From positions 61,048 to 125,047 of the forward strand of contig JALKBU010000031.1 in the NCBI GenBank assembly GCA_023091735.1: DNA of 64,000 nt. Reading direction: 5' to 3'. Under the pieces are notes generated by a model, which had not been told where the DNA came from, did not search any database, and saw nothing but the letters and a program-made list of their open reading frames with translations. The DNA is from Trichomonas tenax. Taxonomy: Eukaryota; Parabasalia; Trichomonadida; Trichomonadidae. The position numbers and the translations under genes were made by a program. Shown here one piece after another: positions 1 to 8,767 of this stretch (position 1 is its first letter; the number at the start of each line of letters is the position of its first letter).

Positions 1-852
1 TGTGACAAAATTGGTGCTAACAGAGGCTGCAGTTATGAATATTGAGATTACTGTATTTAAAATGAAAGGATTCATTCCTGTTGACATATAACAATTCAAA
101 ATAGCACTAACTTCATAATCAGCTAATGAAGGACTTTTCATGACTAAGTTTTTCATCGTTTCTATACTTTTAGATATGATTATCATGTTAAGAGAATATT
201 TGATTCTTTTAACAACAAATTCTATTAATTGAACTAAAATAGCTTCCGGTGGTTTTTCAAAGTATGCTGAGCTTGTGTAAATGAGAAGGAGATCTGATTT
301 TTCAATTTCTTCATATGCATATTGGAGAGTTTCATTACCAGATAGAATATTCCTTAAAAATAGATAATCGTCTGATTTTACGACCTCATCATAAGCAATT
401 TTTGAAACGCTAGCGAAACGAAAAAGTGTTCTAAGTATAATTTCGTCTCTAACAATATGATAATTAAAAATAATCTCTAATTTCAAGTGAAAACCTAAAT
501 CTACAAACTTTCTACAAATCAATGGATTGATGTTGCTAAAGTTTGATATAAATTCTATTATAAAACTCAGAAAATGGGAATCATTTGTTGAATTCTCGAG
601 TAAGTTTCTTATATACATATAAAAATCGTCGTTTAAGTATAAGTAGGAAATGTCGTTGCCTGTTGAGACATATTCCATGAACGATTCGATTTCTTTGACA
701 ATGGTCGCAGTATCAGCATTGCAAATACGGCTGATAATGAGATTTAAATCCTTTGAAATGGTGAAAAGCTCTTCGTTCTCTTCTTTGTCATTTATTGCTT
801 TGGGTCTATCCTTGGAAAACTCCTCAATGTCATATTCATCTTCAGATTCCAT
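1..852 (-). CDS. Armadillo-like helical protein, cut by the window edge (C-terminus missing)
   Basis: On the minus strand an open frame of 284 codons runs from an ATG at 850-852 to the window edge without a stop, so the C-terminus lies outside. The N-terminus is acidic (MESEDEYDIEEF...) and is followed by amphipathic helices rich in Leu/Ile/Phe, the look of an ARM/HEAT-type solenoid. General layout, not measured similarity, resembles the proteins at 7186-8601 and 49842-51227: an acidic or disordered start, then helical repeats. No catalytic motif is visible and no family can be named. A GTGACA motif (73-78 bases into the 800s, at 873-878 on the minus strand) lies about 20 bases upstream of the ATG, like several other genes here. 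I am confident it is coding, because no in-frame stop occurs over 852 bases of AT-rich sequence, but not confident of function. Confidence 0.8.
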   Translation of the reverse strand, partial: MESEDEYDIEEFSKDRPKAINDKEENEELFTISKDLNLIISRICNADTATIVKEIESFMEYVSTGNDISYLYLNDDFYMYIRNLLENSTNDSHFLSFIIEFISNFSNINPLICRKFVDLGFHLKLEIIFNYHIVRDEIILRTLFRFASVSKIAYDEVVKSDDYLFLRNILSGNETLQYAYEEIEKSDLLLIYTSSAYFEKPPEAILVQLIEFVVKRIKYSLNMIIISKSIETMKNLVMKSPSLADYEVSAILNCYMSTGMNPFILNTVISIFITAASVSTNFVT

Positions 853-1507
853 TTTTGATATTTTATATCACATGTCACATTTTTTCTATGCTTTCATATT
901 TTTCAACTTGTAGCTCTATCTATGCGAGATTTCTGGTTTTGATTTCAACAAATACATTGTTCAACATATAATATATCTTAAACCATTAATAATCATAATA
1001 TTCATTCTATAATTAGTGTGAAAATAGTCAAACAAGTTGTCAAAAATATTCGACACAATCATGATTCAATATTGATTGCAAATTCGCTATCAAGGTGCTT
1101 CTCTTCAATTTCATCGTCGAATGGATCTCCATAGAAACCTTCAAGTACGTCAGTGTTCCATAATGGGTTAAGATCTGTGATTGGTGTTGCAGGATATGAA
1201 TAGAAAGAAGGTGATGGAATTCAAGATAATTATTGAACAAAGGTATAGAGTAGGATGCTAATAATATTGTACTTTTTATTAAGTCTGCAGCATTAATAGT
1301 TTTAAATTCTAATAATAATTTAAGTCATCCAACCAATAAATATCAAATTAACCGTAAATAGGTGTAGAGTATCAGATAGAATATTAATTATATACAAATC
1401 ATAGGCTGAATCCTCCTAAGATTCTTCTCTTCAAAGTTATAATGAATATGCCAAATAAAGATTGTTAACAATGTCAGAAATCATCTAAAATTTACGTTAT
1501 TTTTTAA
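853..1507. other. Intergenic gap with a decayed coding fragment
   Basis: AT-rich spacer between the divergent genes starting at 852 (minus) and 1508 (plus). Apart from the coding-like fragment at 1059-1220, listed separately, I see no gene or RNA. Confidence 0.6.
1059..1220 (-). pseudogene. C-terminal coding relic (53 codons)
   Basis: On the minus strand, codons from 1220 down to a TGA at 1059-1061 read as a coherent acidic, aromatic- and proline-containing tail (...NPLWNTDVLEGFYGDPFDDE...). It looks much more like protein than the surrounding AT-rich spacer. The frame is blocked upstream by a TGA at 1221-1223, and there is no in-frame ATG within it. The simplest reading is the 3' end of a gene whose upstream part has decayed. 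I do not recognise the family. It could also be chance, since 53 codons is short. Confidence 0.35.
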
Positions 1508-3355
1508 ATGAGTAGGTATTTTAGCCGGGTTGGAATGGGATCAATCCGTGCTACTACGTCCTATGGATCGAGGCCGAAGACAGCTAACGTTAGAAATAAC
1601 ACTGAGTTTGCTTTAAGGGCTTCTCAGGCAAATTCGAATTATACAAGCCGTTCTATTGTTTCAAACACATCCAAAGGTGGATTTTTCACATCATCGATAA
1701 AACCAGAAAACTTTAATAAATCAGCAGCTGGCAGTATCTTTGCCGATCGAGCTTTTTATATTCCTTCTGAAAAGGAGCGACAAGAAAACCCGCAATTATT
1801 ACTCGAATTACTTCGAACTATGACACCAAAGAACTCAATGAGATTTTTAGACTCAAATCCTGTATTCTTACGGGCATTTGCGACAACAGGGTTCGTTGAT
1901 ACTGATATTGTTAGTTCTGTATCAGTTTCATTAACTCCTGCTGAGTTACAGAAGTTTTTGACGAATTTTACGAATGAAACAAATATTTTTACTTGTTTAA
2001 ACCATTGCACCAAAATTTCTGACTTCGAAAACAAAGTATCTACGATTTTGCCTATAGAGCGTTGCATTTTCTGGCGTTGTTACGAAAATTATGAATATCT
2101 TTTTTCAGAGAAGCAAAAGCTTGTTTTTGCACAAAGTGAAACAATTTTACACAATGTATTCGAAAAGGGAGATGATATTGTTTACAAGGATTGTCTAGAA
2201 GCTCCTTACTTCTCGAAAGAAAATGATTCGCCAATCATATATGGATTCAAAACCATGGTTTTACTTCCAGTTAGATTGGAGTCACAGCAAATTGTTGGCA
2301 TTCTCCAGTTCATTGGCTTTAAGCGCACAATGAGTGAAAGTGAAATGGAGTTCCCGCCATACTATGTTGAATCGTTGAAGCTCATTCGCAACATTTTTGA
2401 GAAGAAGTTTGCAAAACATCAGGTTAAGGGAATCCCTGCTAATATCTCTCAGATATTTAAAGGTATCGACAGATGTTCTATCAAAGCTACATCACAAACA
2501 CTAATTCAGTTCCTCACACAATGTTTTAAGTGTACGAATGCCGATATTTTCGAATTCTTCCCGAAGACATCTACTATGCTTCGTTTGTCAGATGGAGCAA
2601 CTTTTCAAGAGTATTCTGGAGGAATATCTTTTGAAGCTGGAAAGCGAAAGCAGGCAATATATGTTCCTGATAAATTTGAGTCACGCTTTGCCTCATTCAA
2701 TGAAAGTATTGATGGAACGCTGATATCACGTTCTATATTGTCGATGCCAATGCAGTACATGCAACGTATTTTCGTGATTACATTAAGAGGTAAAGAAGAT
2801 CTGCCTACTTTCACACCAGAGGACGGACTACTCCTTCAGTCACTTTCACCAATATTAACAGACGTTGTGAGAGTTGCAACATGGCTGGATGGACAGAGTC
2901 GTGATGAACAGACAACAGAAATTGCTACCGCTCTAGCCAGTATCGCTTGCGAAGCCCTTGAATCAACAGCTGAAAAAGGCAATATGCCATGGCAAGTTTT
3001 ATCAGAAGCATCTCAAAAATTATTTGGCTCCGAGACTTTCTATGTTGCATCATTCGATGGGCGCAACATCACATTGTATCCAGGAGGTGCAACCTGCAAG
3101 TTTGAAGAGTGCGCTGCTGGTCTAGCTTTCAACTACAGAGATACATTATGGACTAAACGAGGTGAGACGAACTTTAATGAAAAAATGTACGAAAACTGCA
3201 GTACTGAAGTCCATGAAACACTTGCATTCCCATACAAAGCTAATGGAAGAATCGCAGGTGCAATTGAAATAATTAATCCTAAGAAAGATGTTCAGCCTGA
3301 AGCAATGACGGTTTTTGCTAACATTCTAGGTCTTTTATATACCCTCAATCACTAA
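1508..3355 (+). CDS. Triple GAF-like domain protein
   Basis: A 615-residue protein starting at the first ATG after the AT-rich leader. The first ~100 residues are Ser/Asn/Arg-rich and look disordered. After that, three segments of about 150 residues each have the GAF fold pattern of alternating beta strands ending in a 'lPv...g.ivGilqf' or 'a.P...ng...GaieiiN' type core: roughly residues 165-310, 325-475 and 485-615. The third ends with FPYKANGRIAGAIEIINP, a typical GAF core. GAF domains bind small ligands such as cyclic nucleotides or mediate dimerisation. No kinase, cyclase or phosphodiesterase domain is attached, so this may be a sensor or scaffold subunit. GAF assignment is by motif look, and the first two copies are divergent. 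Confidence 0.65.
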   Translation: MSRYFSRVGMGSIRATTSYGSRPKTANVRNNTEFALRASQANSNYTSRSIVSNTSKGGFFTSSIKPENFNKSAAGSIFADRAFYIPSEKERQENPQLLLELLRTMTPKNSMRFLDSNPVFLRAFATTGFVDTDIVSSVSVSLTPAELQKFLTNFTNETNIFTCLNHCTKISDFENKVSTILPIERCIFWRCYENYEYLFSEKQKLVFAQSETILHNVFEKGDDIVYKDCLEAPYFSKENDSPIIYGFKTMVLLPVRLESQQIVGILQFIGFKRTMSESEMEFPPYYVESLKLIRNIFEKKFAKHQVKGIPANISQIFKGIDRCSIKATSQTLIQFLTQCFKCTNADIFEFFPKTSTMLRLSDGATFQEYSGGISFEAGKRKQAIYVPDKFESRFASFNESIDGTLISRSILSMPMQYMQRIFVITLRGKEDLPTFTPEDGLLLQSLSPILTDVVRVATWLDGQSRDEQTTEIATALASIACEALESTAEKGNMPWQVLSEASQKLFGSETFYVASFDGRNITLYPGGATCKFEECAAGLAFNYRDTLWTKRGETNFNEKMYENCSTEVHETLAFPYKANGRIAGAIEIINPKKDVQPEAMTVFANILGLLYTLNH

Positions 3356-3949
3356 CGATTCTAATATATTTGTTTTATTTAAAATGTTTGTTTGATTTTT
3401 CATTTATTTTTATTTCATGTGAATTCATGGAACCAACAACAAACTCAATGAAAGGAATTTGATTGAAGTTTATGTTATGTGATCGAACCAATTTCTCCAA
3501 TCAATGTTAAACATGCCGCAACAATTAAACAATTTATAGCACTACTTTATTACAGATCAGATCTAGCTTTATTTCAAAATCAGAGAAACTTTGAAAGAAT
3601 TGGAGAAATATATCAAATGAAATCCATGATTTTAGTATAATATTGATATATGATAAATTTCCTATATAAAAATAATATTTATTTTGATATGTGTATGTTG
3701 GTGTATTCCCCTTACAAACTCAATTGAACCCCCTGTTTCAGATTAATTTTCAGAGGAACACAATTATTTTGTGATGCAAAATTTCTAACTAAAATAGCAT
3801 ACATCGTGGCGAATATTTCCGTATATTGAGGGGAAAACGATAAAAGTGAACTCAAAGAAAAATTCTTGGTTGTGGCCAAAGACGAGAACACACCGAAAAC
3901 AGATCCAGAGAGTCCTTTCCGTGCCCTCATATCGCTCACATAGTGCTTC
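3356..3949. other. Intergenic spacer, no gene seen
   Basis: AT-rich 594-bp gap between two plus-strand genes. A 79-codon minus-strand ORF (3712-3951) overlaps the start of the downstream gene and has no recognisable features; I treat it as chance. Confidence 0.6.
3936..3940 (+). promoter_or_regulatory. Candidate Initiator (TCACA)
   Basis: TCACA matches the trichomonad Initiator consensus TCAYW and puts the predicted start base 12 nt before the ATG at 3950, the short leader expected in parabasalids. A second match (TCATA) is at 3927-3931. A single 5-base match in AT-rich DNA is weak evidence. Confidence 0.35.
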
Positions 3950-5335
3950 ATGGGTTCAGCTTGCTTCTCAATGGGAGAGCTCTCAAATTTTGTGAGTAAA
4001 TTTTTTCATATTTTTTACAAAATGTTGAAATATCTTGATGCCTTCCAAATCATTTTAGTTATCTATGTAACCATCGGTGCTGGTGCTGTCTTTGGGTTCA
4101 TCAAGTTTTTCACCGAGGAATCAATGAAACGCGTTAGACGCCTTTTGTTTATGATTCCGATTGCAACAATGCTTTTCTACGAGATTGCAGTTAGTCCCCT
4201 TAACAAAACCACATGGATGACATTCGTTCATGCACTGATTATCCAGGTTTTTCTCCACTTAATTGCTTATGTTTATTCTCTCTTCTTCCATAAGAACCAA
4301 TCAGTCATGGAAAAGTTCATCACTACCGCTATTGCACTCACAGAGTCCGATTTCTTCTGGTATGGTTATCCATTGAGCCAGATTTTGTTCACACAAGCAT
4401 TTAGCGCTTATTCTGCAACTGCAATGCTTGCTCAAACACTCTGCATTCACTCCCTACATATGCTCCTCGTTCTCCACTATATTCCAGACTCTTACAAAAG
4501 CTTCAACAAGATGACCGAGCCAGTTCCTGACGAGGAAGTCCCATTAGAACCAAAGAAAAAGAAGGAGCAGGAACCAGAGCACTCTGATTCAGAAAAAATG
4601 GAGCTTCACGATATTCAAAATGAAAAAGAAACTGTTCATTCCGATGAGACATCAGAACACAAGCCAGAACCAAAGATTGATGCAGCAGGCAACCAAGCTT
4701 CTGATAGCATTGATGAAAAGAAGGATGATAAGAAAGAAGAAAATTCTTCAAGCCCAGCTGTTGTTCGTGTTGAGGATGGAAAGGCAGAAGAAAAGCCAGC
4801 TGATGTTTCCGCTCCACCACCAGAGCCACCGAAAAAGCGTACATATTCTAAGACATTTTGGTATATCTACTCAATTGTCAACCAGCACAACATTGCAGCG
4901 CTTCTCGGCTTATTCTGGAGCATTGCCGGTAAATACACAAATGTTGCCATGCCAGTATTTCTCAAGTCTTTCAACTTCGATCTTGAGAAGGCAAGTATCT
5001 GCGCTGGTTTGTTCACAGCTGGTACATTCATTGCCTACCATCCATTCAAGGGTGCGCCAGTGCTTGATGTAATTGTCTCTCAAGTGACACACTACATATT
5101 CAAGCCATTGTTTGCTATTGCTTTCAACTATATTCTCGGTATCCCACACGATGTTGCCAAATTCCTTATTCTCATCAACTGCGCACCAACTGGCCTGTAT
5201 GCATACTTCCTTTCAGATCAGGCTGGTTATAAGACATCTCAAGTCACATATTCAATGTACTGGGGTATGATCCTAGTTTTGCCAATGTATATGATATGGA
5301 TCGCAATCATCAACGAAACAGGCATGTTTGCTTAA
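3950..5335 (+). CDS. Auxin-efflux-carrier-like (Mem_trans) membrane transporter
   Basis: 461 residues with two blocks of membrane helices separated by a long charged loop. About five TM segments fall in residues ~25-190. A loop of ~110 residues rich in Glu/Lys/Pro/Ser (~195-300) follows, and about five more TM segments extend to the C-terminus. This 5+loop+5 design, and C-terminal features such as 'INCAPTGLYAYFLS' with its Asn-x-Ala-Pro-x-Gly element, fit the PIN/auxin efflux carrier-like transporter family (Mem_trans, BART superfamily). The substrate in a protist is unknown; plant-type auxin transport should not be assumed. In-frame Mets at 3971 and 4022 are alternative starts. The first gives 24 extra residues before the hydrophobic block. 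Confidence 0.75.
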   Translation: MGSACFSMGELSNFVSKFFHIFYKMLKYLDAFQIILVIYVTIGAGAVFGFIKFFTEESMKRVRRLLFMIPIATMLFYEIAVSPLNKTTWMTFVHALIIQVFLHLIAYVYSLFFHKNQSVMEKFITTAIALTESDFFWYGYPLSQILFTQAFSAYSATAMLAQTLCIHSLHMLLVLHYIPDSYKSFNKMTEPVPDEEVPLEPKKKKEQEPEHSDSEKMELHDIQNEKETVHSDETSEHKPEPKIDAAGNQASDSIDEKKDDKKEENSSSPAVVRVEDGKAEEKPADVSAPPPEPPKKRTYSKTFWYIYSIVNQHNIAALLGLFWSIAGKYTNVAMPVFLKSFNFDLEKASICAGLFTAGTFIAYHPFKGAPVLDVIVSQVTHYIFKPLFAIAFNYILGIPHDVAKFLILINCAPTGLYAYFLSDQAGYKTSQVTYSMYWGMILVLPMYMIWIAIINETGMFA

Positions 5336-5438
5336 GCTATATATTAGAATAAAAAAGAAACTATCATTTTTGTTTTTATAATTTTTTAAATTTTTGCCAT
5401 GTAAATATAATTCTGCCAAATAATTTTGTATAAAGAAG

Positions 5439-6392
5439 ATGTTATTCCTACGTTCTTCAACGCCTCTAAAATGTAAGGAGTTTCAGAATCAGAATGAGAT
5501 CTCACACATATCAGAAGAAGAATTCGAAGCCCTTCGTGCTCCGTACCAATATTCTACTCAGCAAAAAATATATCAAATATTGTGCTTCATTATATTCTTC
5601 GGTATTCTCAGACTTTTATTAATAGTTTTCATCATTATCTTCGTCTCAATTCTTATTCTTGGTTATAAATTCGCATTGACTGCATTTCAATTCCCAAGCA
5701 AAGCAGGAAAGAGCTTCTGCATGTCCATTGCTAGATTTGGCATCAGAAGTGTAATGTTCCTGCTTGGAATCGTTTACATTAACACAGATGGACAGTTTGA
5801 TGATGGTGCAAGATTTGTAATTGCAAATCACATCGGCCTCCTCGATGCTTTCGTTATCTTGTACTTCCACGACTTAACAGTTATCGTTGATCAGGCATGC
5901 AGAGCTTATCCATTCGTTTCTTTACTTCTTGAATCAGTTAACGCCGTCTACATCGATCCAAGAAAGCCAAAACATCGCACAAAAATAATCGTTGATGTCG
6001 TTGACGACTTTTCCAACTCACCAGTTCTCATATTCCCCGAAGGTGATTCTTGCGGACGCGGAAATGCATTAATGAAATACGAAAAGACGGCATTTTCAAC
6101 ACCGTATAAGGTGCAACCAATCACAATGAGATATCACATGTTTGGTGTTCCAGATGGTTTTAATACTTATGGATATCAAGGTGAAGGCTTATTATCATAT
6201 GCATTTAGACTCCTCTCAATGCCGCCTTCGCTTTTATCTATTCACTTTTTAGCTATTATGTCTATGGAAAAGGATGCCAAATCAGAGGTGAAGGCATTCT
6301 CAAATGTTGCTCAGTTGCAAATGGCAAATTTCATTGGAATTCGCGCTGTGGACCGTTCAAACTCGATTATTAAGAAAGATAAGACGGATTAA
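5439..6392 (+). CDS. PlsC-type acyltransferase (lysophospholipid/glycerol-phosphate acyltransferase family)
   Basis: 317 residues. A hydrophobic stretch at ~46-80 anchors the protein in the membrane. The acyltransferase motifs are clear: NHIGLLD at 130-136 (the Asn-His-x4-Asp catalytic motif, His131/Asp136), an arginine-containing block near IDPRKPKHRTK, and FPEGDSCGRGNALM at 199-212 (the FPEGT-like substrate-binding motif with Asp in place of Thr). These enzymes transfer fatty acyl groups from acyl-CoA to lysophosphatidic acid, glycerol-3-phosphate or lysophospholipids, usually at the ER. The extended, early-membrane-anchored layout resembles the LPCAT/GPAT3-4 branch more than compact LPAAT. 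The exact acceptor cannot be told. It follows the transporter gene by about 100 bp. Confidence 0.85.
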   Translation: MLFLRSSTPLKCKEFQNQNEISHISEEEFEALRAPYQYSTQQKIYQILCFIIFFGILRLLLIVFIIIFVSILILGYKFALTAFQFPSKAGKSFCMSIARFGIRSVMFLLGIVYINTDGQFDDGARFVIANHIGLLDAFVILYFHDLTVIVDQACRAYPFVSLLLESVNAVYIDPRKPKHRTKIIVDVVDDFSNSPVLIFPEGDSCGRGNALMKYEKTAFSTPYKVQPITMRYHMFGVPDGFNTYGYQGEGLLSYAFRLLSMPPSLLSIHFLAIMSMEKDAKSEVKAFSNVAQLQMANFIGIRAVDRSNSIIKKDKTD

Positions 6393-6519
6393 TTATTTTC
6401 ATAATTATATTTATTTTTCCGAACTTGTAAACAAATCTCTGATCTCTACTACCAGATTGTAATAACCACTTAGTAATTTTTGATAATACTAATTAAAAAA
6501 AAAACAATGTTTAGAAAAA

Positions 6520-7131
6520 TTAAACCTGGGGATTCAGAATAGATTGCCAATTTCTATTGTATTCGTGAGCCAAAACTTCAGGAGATCTTCCGAGTGAATC
6601 TACTTCTTTAATTGAGGCGTTATTTTCGATTAAATAACGTGCTATGGAAATATGACCATAAGCAACTGCGAAATGTAAAGGAGTCCACTTATACTGAGCG
6701 TTCTGGTTAATATTGAGGTTAAATTTGTTGGAAATTAAATACTTAATAATGTTAAGATGACCCCTGGCTGCAGCAACGTGTAGAGCTGTTTGGCCTGTCT
6801 GGTCAGACTTAGTTAGTGGTACATTTCTCGTCTGAAGGTATTCTAAAATATCAACCCAGCCGCCATAAGCTGCCCAATGCACGCATGTGTATCCAGATGG
6901 AGTTTCCACGTTAAGATCTGCACCGCATTCAGCAAGGTACTTCAAACATTCAAGGGAACCGAATGCTGCAGCAGCATGAACAAGAAATCGTAAATCATTT
7001 CTCTGATCTGAGATCGCTGCGTTCGCCAAATAGCGAAGATCATGAGTTTGGTCACCATGAAGTAGTTTTTTGAGGGCGTCGATGTTTCTATATTTAATTA
7101 AAGTCCATGCGCGATCAATTTCAGCTTGCAT
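6520..7131 (-). CDS. Ankyrin-repeat protein
   Basis: 203 residues, almost entirely ankyrin repeats. At least four consecutive 33-residue units are visible between residues ~50 and ~190. Their cores read LVHAAAAFGSLECLKYL, CVHWAAYGGWVDILEYL, ALHVAAARGHLNIIKYL and PLHFAVAYGHISIARYL, with the usual -D/N-x-x-G/T-x-T-x-LH turn. No catalytic or membrane segment is present, so it is a protein-interaction module with unknown partner. Ankyrin proteins are strongly expanded in parabasalids. It lies 54 bp from the end of the next minus-strand gene. Confidence 0.9.
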   Translation of the reverse strand: MQAEIDRAWTLIKYRNIDALKKLLHGDQTHDLRYLANAAISDQRNDLRFLVHAAAAFGSLECLKYLAECGADLNVETPSGYTCVHWAAYGGWVDILEYLQTRNVPLTKSDQTGQTALHVAAARGHLNIIKYLISNKFNLNINQNAQYKWTPLHFAVAYGHISIARYLIENNASIKEVDSLGRSPEVLAHEYNRNWQSILNPQV

Positions 7132-7185
7132 TTGATTTTTATTTTTCTAAAAAATAATTTGATTCTCAAAAACAAACAAAACACT

Positions 7186-8601
7186 TTATTCCGGGGGATG
7201 GATCTTTTGGAGAATCAAATCGCACAGAGCTGCAACATCAGGATCATTGCTTTGTAGATTTTCAATTAGCTCTTCATCAAAATTAGAACTTTGGATTCTT
7301 TCTACAATTGGGTCACCTCTGGCTTCTATTTCAAAGTTAATTTTGTGGAGGCATACGCATACATCATAAGAAGATAGTTGAAAAACCTGAGCCAATAGAG
7401 TCTGAAAGAGATTGTCTTTGTGAACTTCTTCAAGTGGGGAATCAAATATTACATCAAATATATCAAAATAAAACATGATTATCATTCTTAAGGATGCAAC
7501 AGGAAGGTAGCTTATATGTTCAGCACATGGTAGCAATACATATTGCATAAAAAGATCAGTTTCTGAAGAATTGCATTCTACGAAAAAGTCATGTAATATA
7601 CACATCTTTTCTTCCGATACTTGACGGAAAAGATGATGATAGAGTTTCTCAAGTGACTCTTGTGTGCAAAACATCTTCATGAGGTACTTATTAGCTCGAA
7701 TAAATTTCATCGCTAAAGTGATTGATGAAAGTGAATCATCGTTAATTGGGCCTTCCAGCTCAGATTTAAGAACATTCAAAAAGTCTTGATCACTCATATA
7801 CTGATTCAAAACTTGTTCGCTCATGCACAGTCCAAATACAACATCGAATAAATTAACTTGATCATTAGAAAATGAAATGGTCGTTGTTTTGAAGTGCTTT
7901 ATATAATCGCGCAGTACAGCACTGAGGCGATGTAAATCATTAGGTATAAATTCATTTGTTACACACACATGACAAATTAGAGCAAAAAGATGCAGAACTT
8001 GCTGCTGAACTACAAAGCTGCTTGCATTGATATAAATAGAATAGAGCAAATCGACGATGTTCGTTCTGCATATAATTTCTTCAAGCTTATTTGCTCCATA
8101 AACTGGATTGGCGAATATAGCTTCAAAAACATACATCACATTGCAAATTTTATCTGAGCTTTTTTGATTAAATAGTTCTAATAGCTTTTGATAAAAATTT
8201 GGATGAAGCATGATATTTTCAGGATTTCTACTTCGAATAAGAAAGATTTGAAAAATCTTAAGTATTTCTTTGAAAATAACTGCAGAATTTGGTCCTAAAT
8301 CATCTGAAAAGAGCATTCTTACAAGAGTTTCGAGAAATTCCGGACTAATGAGTTGGTCGGGATCAGGAATCATTAAATTATTGAATTTGTGACCAAAATG
8401 AAGAATGGGGTTTTGAATATCATCACTGCCATTCATTATGGCGTTAATAGTTTCTTGCAATTCAATATCTTCTTCTATGTTATATACCTCGGCATTCAAA
8501 TAGTCTCTGAAATAGTTTGGCTTGCGTTTGATCGTCGATGGCTGTTTGATATTTGAAAATGATTCGAATTGATTACTCTCGAAAGTCTTTATATTTATCA
8601 T
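7186..8601 (-). CDS. Armadillo-like helical-repeat protein
   Basis: 471 residues. The N-terminal ~60 residues are polar with an acidic patch; the rest is a continuous series of amphipathic helices with Leu/Ile/Phe spacing typical of ARM/HEAT solenoids. No enzyme motif, TM segment or signal peptide is seen. A likely scaffold, partner unknown. It is divergently arranged with the VPS9-like gene starting at 8768; the 166-bp gap between them is AT-rich and contains several TGACA-type motifs that could serve both genes. Confidence 0.7.
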   Translation of the reverse strand: MINIKTFESNQFESFSNIKQPSTIKRKPNYFRDYLNAEVYNIEEDIELQETINAIMNGSDDIQNPILHFGHKFNNLMIPDPDQLISPEFLETLVRMLFSDDLGPNSAVIFKEILKIFQIFLIRSRNPENIMLHPNFYQKLLELFNQKSSDKICNVMYVFEAIFANPVYGANKLEEIICRTNIVDLLYSIYINASSFVVQQQVLHLFALICHVCVTNEFIPNDLHRLSAVLRDYIKHFKTTTISFSNDQVNLFDVVFGLCMSEQVLNQYMSDQDFLNVLKSELEGPINDDSLSSITLAMKFIRANKYLMKMFCTQESLEKLYHHLFRQVSEEKMCILHDFFVECNSSETDLFMQYVLLPCAEHISYLPVASLRMIIMFYFDIFDVIFDSPLEEVHKDNLFQTLLAQVFQLSSYDVCVCLHKINFEIEARGDPIVERIQSSNFDEELIENLQSNDPDVAALCDLILQKIHPPE

Positions 8602-8767
8602 AATAAAATTTTAACTCAATTTTGACAATTACACGACAGAAATTATTTTTGACATATTACATGACAGAAAACAAATTTAACAAAAAAAATCAAAATAATC
8701 AATGCGGAATAAGGTGTAAACAAAAATATCGAGAAGTGAAATTACGGTTTTTCCAAAAAAATCGAAA

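Noticed and set aside
3712..3951. 79-codon minus-strand ORF with ATG
   Set aside because: It overlaps the start and Initiator of the transporter gene, has no recognisable features, and sits in the promoter region.
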